DNA from: Bog-756 sp035534835
GTDB lineage: Bacteria > Actinomycetota > Acidimicrobiia > Acidimicrobiales > RAAP-2
DNA length: 12,523 nucleotides
Assembly (NCBI GenBank): GCA_035534835.1
Contig: DATLRE010000101.1
Coordinates: forward strand, 1 to 12,523
Direction: 5' to 3'
Position numbers and translations under genes: made by a program. Below, piece after piece: positions 6,973-12,523 of the stretch. Position 1 is the first letter of the stretch. Each line of letters opens with the position of its first letter. The notes beneath the pieces are model-generated. The model saw nothing but the letters and a program-made list of their open reading frames with translations, did no database searches and was not told where the DNA came from.

Positions 6973-8001
6973 CTATCCGGTCCCGTCCCCGGCCGGTGCG
7001 TCGAGACGACCGGCCAGCGGCCCGAGTGCCGCCAACCCGTCGAGCGGCAGGGCCCGGCGGGTGACCTCGGCGGGGGCGAGCTGGTCGCGCAGGGCGACGT
7101 GGGCCCGGGCGACGTCGGCCGGGTCGACCATGGCAAGGAGTGCCGTCACCCCGCGACCCTCGTCGACCACGGACACCGGGGCGCCGTCGAGCAGGTCGCC
7201 CAGGAGTGCCGACACCTGGTGCGCCAGCCCGGGCGCGACCGGGGTGCCGGCGGCGGGACGGACCACGAGGCAGGGGACGGGCGGGCCGGCCAGCAGGCCC
7301 CGCCGCGACCGGTAGACGTCGGACAGCATGGAGACCGAGTCGTGGAGGGGGTGCACGGAACTGCCCTCCACGTGCTTCCAGTGGACCGGGACCTCGGCGA
7401 CGGTCAGTCCGAGCCGACGGGCGCGGGTGAGGATCTCGACGTCGAAGGCGAAGCGGTCGATCCGGACCAGGTGGAACAGCAACCGGGCCACCGGCGTGCG
7501 GAAGGCCTTGAAGCCGCACTGGGTGTCCTTGAGCCCGAGGCCGGTCCCCACGGTCACCACCTCGTTGAACAGCCGGCCCATCAGCGTGCGCACCACGTAG
7601 GCGGTCTCGACCATCGAGTCGGGGAGCGCCCGGCACCCGATGGCGATGTCGTGCCCCTCCAGCCCCTCGAGCAGGAACGGGACGGCCAGCGGGTCGATGG
7701 CCATGTCGGCGTCCATGTAGGCGGTGTAGGTCGATCGGGCGGCAGCCACCCCGGCCCGGACCGCGGCCCCCTTGCCCCGGTTGACGGGGAGGCGGACGAC
7801 CCGGTGGTGGGGGAGCGGCGCCAGCAGCTTCTCGGCGGTCGATGCCGTGGCGTCGGTGCTCCCGTCGTCGACCACCACGACCTCGGTCCGCGCCAGGTCG
7901 ACCGCTCCGGCCGAGGCGGCGGCGTCGAGCCGGCGCATGCCGGCGCCCAGCCGGTGCGCCTCGTTGTAGGCGGGGACGACGATGGTGAGCTGGAGGGTCA
8001 T
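6973..8001 (-). CDS. GT2 glycosyltransferase, dolichyl-phosphate glucosyltransferase (Alg5)-like, with extra C-terminal region
   Basis: This 342-residue protein opens with the catalytic domain of Alg5/DPM-type enzymes, which load a hexose onto a polyprenyl phosphate. It shows LTIVVPAYNEAHRL (5-18), VVVVDDGSTD (41-50), VNRGKGAAVRAG (73-84), the metal-binding MDADM (D97-A-D99), DTQCGFKAFR (159-168) and FAFDVEIL (184-191). VPVHWKHVEGSSV (204-216) and the SMLSDVYRSR helix usually close this family. Unlike the GT2 at 1793-3103 it has no membrane segments. About 110 further residues (232-342) form an Ala/Leu/Val-rich segment that I do not recognise. The ATG at 8001 is the only good start, 66 nt after the P60 stop. 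Its product could be an envelope polyprenyl-phosphoglucose or -mannose. Confidence 0.87.
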   Translation of the reverse strand: MTLQLTIVVPAYNEAHRLGAGMRRLDAAASAGAVDLARTEVVVVDDGSTDATASTAEKLLAPLPHHRVVRLPVNRGKGAAVRAGVAAARSTYTAYMDADMAIDPLAVPFLLEGLEGHDIAIGCRALPDSMVETAYVVRTLMGRLFNEVVTVGTGLGLKDTQCGFKAFRTPVARLLFHLVRIDRFAFDVEILTRARRLGLTVAEVPVHWKHVEGSSVHPLHDSVSMLSDVYRSRRGLLAGPPVPCLVVRPAAGTPVAPGLAHQVSALLGDLLDGAPVSVVDEGRGVTALLAMVDPADVARAHVALRDQLAPAEVTRRALPLDGLAALGPLAGRLDAPAGDGTG

Positions 8002-8067
8002 CGACCGGCGCCCGCGTCCGGCGCCGGACCGGTCGGGCGGGCGGGGACCGGTCCCTCTGTTCTCGGG
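8002..8067. repeat. palindrome-dense spacer between the P60 and glycosyltransferase genes
   Basis: In 66 bp there are two perfect 12-bp palindromes, TCCGGCGCCGGA (8017-8028) and GGGACCGGTCCC (8044-8055). There is also a longer dyad, CGACCGG (8002-8008) with CCGGTCG (8029-8035), that encloses the first. On the minus strand this follows the P60 stop and directly precedes the glycosyltransferase ATG. It may act as a terminator or attenuator, or be protein-binding sites. Confidence 0.45.
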
Positions 8068-9435
8068 TCAGGGACGGGCGGCACCGACCAGCCCGAAGTA
8101 CCAGAGGGGGTCGAAGGTGACGAAGGTGCCCGTGTGGGCGGCCTGGATGATCGTCTGGGAGCCGTAGGCCGTGCCCTGGCCGTCGAGCACGGGGCCGACG
8201 TACATGACCACGTGGTCGATGCCCGTGCCGTCCAGGTTGTAGAAGAGCAGGTCGCCCGGCTGCAGCGCGGTGAGGCTGACGTGGGGGAAGTCGGTGTACT
8301 GGAGGGCCGCCGAGTGGGGGAGCGAGACGCCGGCGCTGGCCCAGGCCAGCATGGTGAGGCCCGAGCAGTCCAGTCCGGTGGAGCTGGCGCCCCCCCAGAG
8401 GTAGGGGACCCCGAGGTAGCGCATGGCCCCGTGCACGGCGGCCAGTCCGGCGGCGTTCGTGCCTCCGGCCCCCACCGTGACGCCACCGCCCGACGGCGTC
8501 GGGGTGGGCGTCGTTCCGCCGCCGGTGGACGCGGTGGTGGCCGCCTGGTTCGCCGCGCTGTTGGCGCTGGTGGCCGCGGCGCTGCCCCCGCTGACGGTGC
8601 TCGCCACCTGGGCGGCCTGGGAGGCCTGGGCCGCAGCGGCCTGGCGGCCCGACGCCGAGGTGGCCGTGGCGGCGGCGGTGGCCGCGGCCGCCGCCGTGGC
8701 GGCGGCCTGCTGGGCGATCTGCTGGGCCAGCGAACCCTTCACCTGGGCGAGGGTGGCCTCCGACAGGGCCGCGGCCCCGCTCGCCTGCTGGGCGGCCTGA
8801 TTCGCCGCCTGGGCCTGGACGGCCTGGCGCTGCTCCTCGGACTGGAGCTTGACCTGCGTGGCGGCCAGCTGGCGCTGGCCGGACTGCACCCGGGCGACCT
8901 CCTTGGCCAGGTCGCCGATGCCCAGGTGCCGATAGAGCTCACGGGTCTGGTCGGAGCCCGACGGGGCGGCGAACAGTTGGGACACGGCCGTCGCCGACGT
9001 CCCGCTCACGTACGACCGGACGACGTCGGTCCGCAGGACGGCCCGGGCGGCGTCGAGCCGGGCCCGCTGGGCCTGGAGCGACACCGTCGTCGAGGCGAGT
9101 GCCGTCTTGGTGGCGTCGAGTTGGACGACGGCACGGTCGTACGCCTCGGACGCAGCGCCCAGTGCCGCCTGCTGCTGGGCGATCTGGGTCTCGAGCGCGG
9201 CGACCTGGGCCTCGCCGGTGCTGATCGAGGCCGGGCCCGCAACGGTGGTCGTGGTCGTGCTGCCCGAACCGGCGGCGCCGGCGGGCCCGGCGGGAGCGAG
9301 GGTCACCGCCCCCAGGGTCACGAGCAGGCCGGTCGCCACCGCCGCCAGGGCGCCGCCGCCCCTGCCGGTGTGCCGTGCGCCGGGGCGCGCCGGGGCGCGC
9401 CGTGCGCTGCTGGCTGCCGCCGTCATCGTGACCAC
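8068..9435 (-). CDS. secreted NlpC/P60 peptidoglycan endopeptidase with N-terminal coiled coil
   Basis: This 455-residue exported cell-wall hydrolase probably cuts peptide stems of peptidoglycan, like mycobacterial RipA/RipC. Residues 1-54 are a signal peptide: an Arg-rich n-region, hydrophobic ALAAVATGLLVTLGAVTL (29-46) and AGPAGAAG as the likely cleavage region. A Gln/Ala/Glu-rich coiled coil covers about 72-245, followed by an Ala-rich low-complexity linker (245-305) and a Thr-Pro-Gly hinge (305-322). The NlpC/P60 domain fills the C-terminus, with catalytic Cys357 in LDCSGL, His408 in GIDHVV and a third polar residue probably His434. YLWGGASS (345-352) and LQPGDLLFYN (391-400) are family signatures. 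The GTG at 9435 is chosen because a TACCGT box lies 6 nt upstream; ATG at 9426 is the alternative. It probably works in daughter-cell separation. Confidence 0.92.
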   Translation of the reverse strand: MVTMTAAASSARRAPARPGARHTGRGGGALAAVATGLLVTLGAVTLAPAGPAGAAGSGSTTTTTVAGPASISTGEAQVAALETQIAQQQAALGAASEAYDRAVVQLDATKTALASTTVSLQAQRARLDAARAVLRTDVVRSYVSGTSATAVSQLFAAPSGSDQTRELYRHLGIGDLAKEVARVQSGQRQLAATQVKLQSEEQRQAVQAQAANQAAQQASGAAALSEATLAQVKGSLAQQIAQQAAATAAAAATAAATATSASGRQAAAAQASQAAQVASTVSGGSAAATSANSAANQAATTASTGGGTTPTPTPSGGGVTVGAGGTNAAGLAAVHGAMRYLGVPYLWGGASSTGLDCSGLTMLAWASAGVSLPHSAALQYTDFPHVSLTALQPGDLLFYNLDGTGIDHVVMYVGPVLDGQGTAYGSQTIIQAAHTGTFVTFDPLWYFGLVGAARP

Positions 9436-9441
9436 GTGCGC

Positions 9442-9471
9442 ACGGTAGTGCCCGACCGGTGGTCGGGACAA
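9442..9471 (-). promoter_or_regulatory. promoter of the P60 gene with a palindrome in the spacer
   Basis: On the minus strand, -35 TTGTCC (9466-9471) and -10 TACCGT (9442-9447) are separated by 18 nt and end 6 nt before the GTG start. The spacer holds a perfect inverted repeat, CCCGACC (9451-9457) and GGTCGGG (9461-9467), with a 3-nt centre. A protein bound there would block RNA polymerase. This is the best-formed promoter in the window. Confidence 0.55.
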
Positions 9472-9661
9472 TGGCGGGGTCGGGGAACACCGTCCCTCAG
9501 CAGGGCATACTCGCCAGGTGCCCGGTCGGGTGCCGGAAGGATGGACGTGAGCCGTCGGGGGGGTGTCATGCGCGCTCCGATGTGCCGTTCCCGCCCCGGA
9601 TCCGGGCGGGACCTACTCCTGGGTAAGTTGCAGGTGTCATCGGCACGATTCCGGCCGAACT

Positions 9662-9666
9662 GGAGG
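9662..9666 (+). promoter_or_regulatory. ribosome-binding site of the carboxylesterase
   Basis: GGAGG lies 8 nt before the GTG at 9675. This strong Shine-Dalgarno contrasts with the leaderless-looking starts nearby and fixes the start of the esterase. Confidence 0.7.
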
Positions 9667-9674
9667 TCGCACGG

Positions 9675-11276
9675 GTGGACGGAGTGGTCGAGGTCCGGGG
9701 CGGACGGGTGCGGGGCGTGGAGCGCGGCGGCCTGTGGACGTTCTCGGGGGTGCCGTTCGGGGCGTCGACGGCGGGAGCGGGGCGGTGGCGACCCCCGTCC
9801 CCACCCGAACCGTGGGCCGGGATCCGCGAGTGCGACGGGTTCGGACCGGTGGCCCCGCAGGCGCAGGGGGTGATGGAGCAGGCGCTCGGTGGCACCCCGG
9901 AGCGGACCTCCGAGGACTGCCTCAACCTCAACATCTGGACGCCGGGCCTCGACGGCGGGAAGCGACCGGTGATGGTCTGGGTCCACGGCGGCTCGTTCCA
10001 GACCGGCTCGGGTTCGGGTGGCCTCTACCGGGGCGGGGTCCTGGCCCGGGACGGGGACGTGGTGGTGGTCACCATCAACTACCGGCTCGGCCTGCTGGGC
10101 TTCCTCGGCCACCCGGCCCTCGACGAGCCCGGGTCGAGCTGGCTCGACGGCGCGCCGTGGACCGGAACGGGCAACTGGGGGTTGGCCGACCAGGTGGCGG
10201 CGCTCGCCTGGGTGCGCGACCACATCGCCGACTTCGGGGGCGATCCCGGCAACGTGACCCTGTTCGGCGAGTCCGCCGGGGGCATGAGCGTCTCCACCCT
10301 GTTGGCGGTCCCCGCCGCCGCCGGGCTGTTCCACCGGGCCGTCGTCGAGAGCGGACCGCCCTACACGTGCTCGACCGAGGTGGCCGCGGAGCGGGCCGAG
10401 CGCATCGCCGCCCATCTCGGTGTCGCCTGCACCCGCGAGGGGCTCGGCGCCGTGTCCGCCGACCGGTTGGTCGAGGCGGCGGGCGAGCTCGCCGGGATCG
10501 CCGGGGACGCCGGACTGCTCCTGACGCCCGTCGTCGACGGCGGCCTGGTCGCCCGGCCGCCGCTCGAGGCGGTGGCGACCGGGGCCTCGTCGGGCGTTCC
10601 GCTGCTGATCGGCACGACGCGGGACGAGTCCGCCTTCTTCGCCCTGGGCAGTCCCGCCCTCCAGTCGCTCGATCCGGACGGGCTCCGGCGCTGGATGCGC
10701 CGGGTCACTCCCGACCCGGCGGCGGCCGACGAGGTCATCGGCGCCGTGCGGGCCGCCCGGTCGGCGCGCGGCGAGTCGACCGAGCCGCGCGACCTGTGGT
10801 CGGCGATCGCCACCGAGTACGTGTTCCGGGTCGGGAGCCTCCGCCTGGCCGACGCGCACGCTGCGAGCGCGGCCCCGGGGGTCGGAACGTTCTGCTACCT
10901 GTTCACCTGGGAGTCGCCGGCCTTCGGCGGCGTCCTCGGGTCGTGCCACGCGCTCGAGATCCCCTTCGTCTTCGGGACGGTCAAGAGCCCGATGGTCCAG
11001 GGCTTCTCGGGTGGGGGCGACGAGGCCTTGGCGCTGTCGGCCGCGATCCGGAGGTCGTGGACCACCTTTGCCCGCACCGGGGTACCGGCCTGCGAACGGG
11101 GCGGGGCGGGGACGACGCCGTGGCCGCAGTGGGACGCGACCCGGCGCCCGACCACCGTGCTCGGCCCGTGGCCGGGTGCCGACGGACTGGTCCACCGGAT
11201 CGACGACCCGCGGGGGGTCGAGCGCGCTGTGGTGGACGCGGTGATGGGTGACCTCCCCGGCCACCGCCGGGCCTGA
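9675..11276 (+). CDS. type-B carboxylesterase / para-nitrobenzyl esterase family
   Basis: This 533-residue alpha/beta hydrolase of the carboxylesterase type-B (cholinesterase-like) family hydrolyses carboxylic esters. The whole family layout is present. The opening VRGVERGGLWTFSGVPFGA (12-30) is followed by the EDCLNLN signature (80-86), the oxyanion-hole HGGSF (104-108) and the nucleophile elbow GESAGG with Ser200. The acidic residue is Glu318 in GTTRDESAFF and the catalytic His is His425 in SCHALEIPFVFG. The length is normal and there is no signal peptide, so the enzyme is probably cytoplasmic. The GTG start has a strong GGAGG. The gene stands alone on the plus strand, bounded by a divergent spacer and a stem-loop after the stop. 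Natural substrate unknown; xenobiotic or lipid ester turnover is possible. Confidence 0.93.
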   Translation: MDGVVEVRGGRVRGVERGGLWTFSGVPFGASTAGAGRWRPPSPPEPWAGIRECDGFGPVAPQAQGVMEQALGGTPERTSEDCLNLNIWTPGLDGGKRPVMVWVHGGSFQTGSGSGGLYRGGVLARDGDVVVVTINYRLGLLGFLGHPALDEPGSSWLDGAPWTGTGNWGLADQVAALAWVRDHIADFGGDPGNVTLFGESAGGMSVSTLLAVPAAAGLFHRAVVESGPPYTCSTEVAAERAERIAAHLGVACTREGLGAVSADRLVEAAGELAGIAGDAGLLLTPVVDGGLVARPPLEAVATGASSGVPLLIGTTRDESAFFALGSPALQSLDPDGLRRWMRRVTPDPAAADEVIGAVRAARSARGESTEPRDLWSAIATEYVFRVGSLRLADAHAASAAPGVGTFCYLFTWESPAFGGVLGSCHALEIPFVFGTVKSPMVQGFSGGGDEALALSAAIRRSWTTFARTGVPACERGGAGTTPWPQWDATRRPTTVLGPWPGADGLVHRIDDPRGVERAVVDAVMGDLPGHRRA

Positions 11277-11303
11277 CCGCCGGGGAACCGGTCGCACCGG
11301 CGG
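11277..11303 (+). terminator. stem-loop after the carboxylesterase
   Basis: CCGCCGG (11277-11283), starting at the base after the stop codon, pairs perfectly with CCGGCGG (11297-11303) across a 13-nt loop. There is no U-tract. Placement right after the stop and ahead of a tRNA promoter supports termination. Confidence 0.5.
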
Positions 11304-11327
11304 CGGTGGCGGGCGGCGCACCGGGCC

Positions 11328-11355
11328 GTGTCCGACCGTTGCCACGGCCTACAGT
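11328..11355 (+). promoter_or_regulatory. probable promoter of the tRNA gene
   Basis: A TACAGT box (11350-11355) ends 12 nt before the mature tRNA 5' end, a usual distance. A partial -35, GTGTCC (11328-11333), stands 16 nt upstream. The -10 is reasonable and the -35 is weak. Confidence 0.4.
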
Positions 11356-11367
11356 CGGAGGGCGTCG

Positions 11368-11441
11368 GGGGACGTAGCCCAATTGGCAGAGGCAGGGCGC
11401 TTAAACCGCCCCCAGTGAGGGTTCGACCCCCTCCGTCCCCA
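11368..11441 (+). tRNA. tRNA with anticodon UAA (Leu by the genetic code; short variable loop)
   Basis: The 74-nt cloverleaf is complete. The acceptor stem pairs GGGGACG (11368-11374) with CGTCCCC (11434-11440), and the discriminator is A11441. The D-stem is GCC/GGC, 3 bp, with an 11-nt loop containing GG. The anticodon stem is GGGCG/CGCCC with loop CTTAAAC, giving anticodon TAA at 11402-11404, which reads UUA (Leu). The T-arm is GAGGG/CCCTC with loop TTCGACC. The CCA tail is not encoded in full. The oddity is the variable region: only 5 nt (CCAGT, 11412-11416), where bacterial leucine tRNAs normally carry a long extra arm. The D-arm shape resembles leucine tRNAs. UUA is an extremely rare codon in such GC-rich genomes, and I saw no in-frame TTA in the genes of this window. 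It is certainly a tRNA in form; the charged amino acid is less certain. Confidence 0.88.
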
Positions 11442-11543
11442 CCCCGGGTCCAAAGACACTTCTCTGTATTCTCCTGACTTCCGGCTCTATTCCGTTCCGG
11501 TCGGGAGTTGTTGAATCGCCCCGTGGCAGTCCATCGGAGGAGC
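11442..11543 (+). other. relatively AT-rich leader between the tRNA and the secreted-protein gene
   Basis: This is the least GC-rich stretch in the window and probably holds the promoter of the next gene. A TATTCT (11467-11472) and a TATTCC (11488-11493) could be -10 boxes, but no -35 is clear. A GGAGG (11536-11540) lies just 3 nt before the GTG at 11544. Confidence 0.35.
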
Positions 11544-12523
11544 GTGACGACAGCAGACCGGCGGCCCGGGCCGACAGCCCGGTCCACCGGTGCGCGTCGG
11601 ATCCCGGCGAAGCTCGCCGGTGCACTGCTGTTGGCGTCGGTCGCCTTCGGTGCCGCCGGTGCCGCCGGTGCCGCCGGTGCGGCCGATGCGGCGGGTGCGG
11701 CGGGCGCCGGCGTGCCGACGGTCACCGTGAACGGCGTGCTGCTGGCGGGTGCGTCGCCCCGGGTCCCGGGGTGCTCCCTCCGGACGGACGTGACCGGGAT
11801 CGCCGAGGGCGACCACTCGGTCGGCCTGGTGGTGACCGGCACCGAGCCCTCCGGCACCGGAACGCTGATCGACGATGCGGCGGCGACGACGTCGGGCGCG
11901 GTCACCTTCGGGCCCACCGACGTCCACGACGTCATCGACGGACTCGGGTTGGTGATGCAGGACAACGGGTACCACCTGCTGGTGACCGTCTCCGTCGACG
12001 GGGCGACGGCGGTGTCCCTCCCGATCTGGCTGGCGTGCGGTGCCGCGCAGCACCAGGGGAGCGCGGTCCGGATGACCTTCGCCGCCGAGTGGGACTCCGG
12101 CGGAGCCGTCGGCTCCCCGGCGCCGGCCCGCCTGCCGGCCGACTTCGCCCTGGTGGCCACGAGCAGCATGGGGACGGCCACGTGCACGTACCCGGCGGGT
12201 GACGCCCAGCTCACCTGCGTGTACCAGCTGACCGAGACGGAGGACGGCCAGGTGCCGACGAGCCTCAAGGTGTCCGGGCTCGGGACCTACACGGTCGTCG
12301 AACGCAACCTCCCGGCCGGTTGGGCGCCCGACCCCACGACGGTGGGGGTGTTCGCCGCGAATCCGACACTGCCGGGCGCGGGCGGGGCGGGCTCCATGAT
12401 CCAGGCGGCCGAGAGCGGTGGCGCGGCACAGCTGCACACCGTCGTCAACGTGCGCCAGTCGGGAACGGCGGCGGTCGGGAGCTACTGGCTTGCGGCATCC
12501 GATGGCGGGGTCTTCGCCTTCGG
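11544..12523 (+). CDS. secreted multi-domain protein entering a 'WLxASDGGVFAFG' repeat region (3' end outside the window)
   Basis: The reading frame stays open from 11544 to the window end (326 codons) with no stop. Residues 1-20 are Arg-rich, followed by the hydrophobic AKLAGALLLASVAFGAAGA (22-40) and an Ala-Gly repeat, so it is exported. Residues about 57-168 form one beta-rich region with cysteines 77 and 165. Residues 174-303 form a second with cysteines 214 and 225, and its ending, LGTYTVVERNLPAGW (246-260), resembles Cna-B/SpaA-type or transthyretin-like folds. The frame then enters SYWLAASDGGVFAFG (313-327), the first copy of a repeat I know from long Acidimicrobiia-type exported proteins, where many copies probably form a beta-propeller. 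Start: GTG 11544 with GGAGG only 3 nt upstream, or GTG 11523 in the same frame. The function is unknown; it is probably a cell-surface or secreted binding protein. Confidence 0.8.
   Translation, partial: MTTADRRPGPTARSTGARRIPAKLAGALLLASVAFGAAGAAGAAGAADAAGAAGAGVPTVTVNGVLLAGASPRVPGCSLRTDVTGIAEGDHSVGLVVTGTEPSGTGTLIDDAAATTSGAVTFGPTDVHDVIDGLGLVMQDNGYHLLVTVSVDGATAVSLPIWLACGAAQHQGSAVRMTFAAEWDSGGAVGSPAPARLPADFALVATSSMGTATCTYPAGDAQLTCVYQLTETEDGQVPTSLKVSGLGTYTVVERNLPAGWAPDPTTVGVFAANPTLPGAGGAGSMIQAAESGGAAQLHTVVNVRQSGTAAVGSYWLAASDGGVFAF
11649..11675 (+). repeat. three tandem 9-bp repeats in the signal-peptide region
   Basis: Three exact copies of GGTGCCGCC, followed by decayed copies to about 11710, encode Gly-Ala-Ala units straight after the hydrophobic core of the signal peptide. 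The number of copies could vary by slippage and change the length of the cleavage region without breaking the frame. Confidence 0.7.

Larger units (their letters stand above)
9436..9674. other. divergent intergenic region between the P60 and carboxylesterase genes
   Basis: These 239 bp hold the P60 promoter at the left end. In the middle is a 7-bp stem, CCCGCCC (9590-9596) and GGGCGGG (9604-9610), around CGGATCC. A possible plus-strand -10 (TAAGTT, 9624-9629) without a clear -35 may serve the esterase. A short ATG frame at 9541 has no support as a gene. Nothing else is recognised. Confidence 0.5.

Noticed and set aside
9541..9674. Short ATG frame in the spacer before the esterase
   Set aside because: It has no ribosome-binding site, continues into the esterase in the wrong frame and shows no protein-like pattern.
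7099..9873. Plus-strand open frame of 924 codons across P60, the glycosyltransferase and the intergenic region
   Set aside because: It runs antisense to two genes with clear catalytic motifs, its product is Gly/Arg/Pro-rich without domains, and long antisense frames are expected at this GC content.
11368..11441. The tRNA as a stop-codon suppressor
   Set aside because: A UAA-stop suppressor would need anticodon UUA. With the 7-nt loop CTTAAAC the anticodon is UAA, which reads the sense codon UUA.
11649..11710. GGTGCCGCC repeats as a CRISPR or mobile-element repeat
   Set aside because: The units are only 9 bp without spacers, stay in frame and encode Gly-Ala-Ala next to a signal peptide.
10895..12268. 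Minus-strand frames opposite the esterase end, the tRNA and the secreted protein
   Set aside because: They cross a tRNA gene and read as low-complexity Ala/Pro or Gly-Thr runs that mirror the repeats of the plus-strand gene.
160..12523. A defence, phage or mobile island
   Set aside because: All recognisable genes are envelope or housekeeping types with uniform composition; there is no integrase, transposase, toxin, nuclease or direct-repeat boundary, and the tRNA is not followed by an integrase.

Overview
The base composition is very GC-rich, GTG starts are common, and several genes have actinobacterial -10-like boxes (TAnnnT) sitting 6-7 nt upstream of a GTG. All of this points to a high-GC actinobacterium. 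The last gene enters a 'YWLAASDGGVFAFG' motif, a repeat I associate with large secreted proteins of Acidimicrobiia and related lineages, so a member of that class is my best guess. This is inference from motif memory, not from a search. I see no transposase, integrase, phage gene, CRISPR array or rRNA.

Layout. (1) 1-3103 is mostly a minus-strand operon for an activated-sugar or polyprenyl-linked glycan. It runs from a membrane-anchored GT2 glycosyltransferase (1793-3103) to a SIS-domain sugar-phosphate isomerase-like protein (1167-1763) and an NAD-dependent sugar epimerase (160-1185). The last two overlap, and a possible start of another minus-strand gene lies at 17. (2) 3104-3326 is a divergent spacer, followed on the plus strand by a HAD phosphatase (3327-3983), a stem-loop terminator, a possible 33-codon leader ORF (4058-4159) and a RimJ-like GNAT acetyltransferase (4156-4776). 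The plus and minus blocks meet at a bidirectional terminator whose stem contains both stop codons. (3) 4813-9435 is a minus-strand block: a secreted NlpC/P60 peptidoglycan hydrolase with a coiled coil (8068-9435), an Alg5-like GT2 glycosyltransferase with an extra C-terminal region (6973-8001), a PlsC-like acyltransferase (5864-6883) and an atypical extended SDR without YxxxK (4813-5859). The last two are 4 nt apart. (4) 9675-11276 is a plus-strand type-B carboxylesterase, followed by a tRNA with anticodon UAA (11368-11441) and the 5' part of a secreted repeat protein (11544 to the window end).

How the genes fit together: most of the minus-strand genes concern the cell envelope (two lipid-linked-sugar type glycosyltransferases, sugar nucleotide enzymes, a phospholipid acyltransferase and a cell-wall hydrolase). 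The plus-strand genes are more housekeeping in nature. The window is mainly ordinary chromosomal actinobacterial sequence. The features most worth a second look are the tRNA, which combines a UAA anticodon and a Leu-like D-arm with a short class-I variable loop; the repeated leaderless-start signature; a perfect palindrome inside the P60 promoter; and the SDR lacking its catalytic motif.
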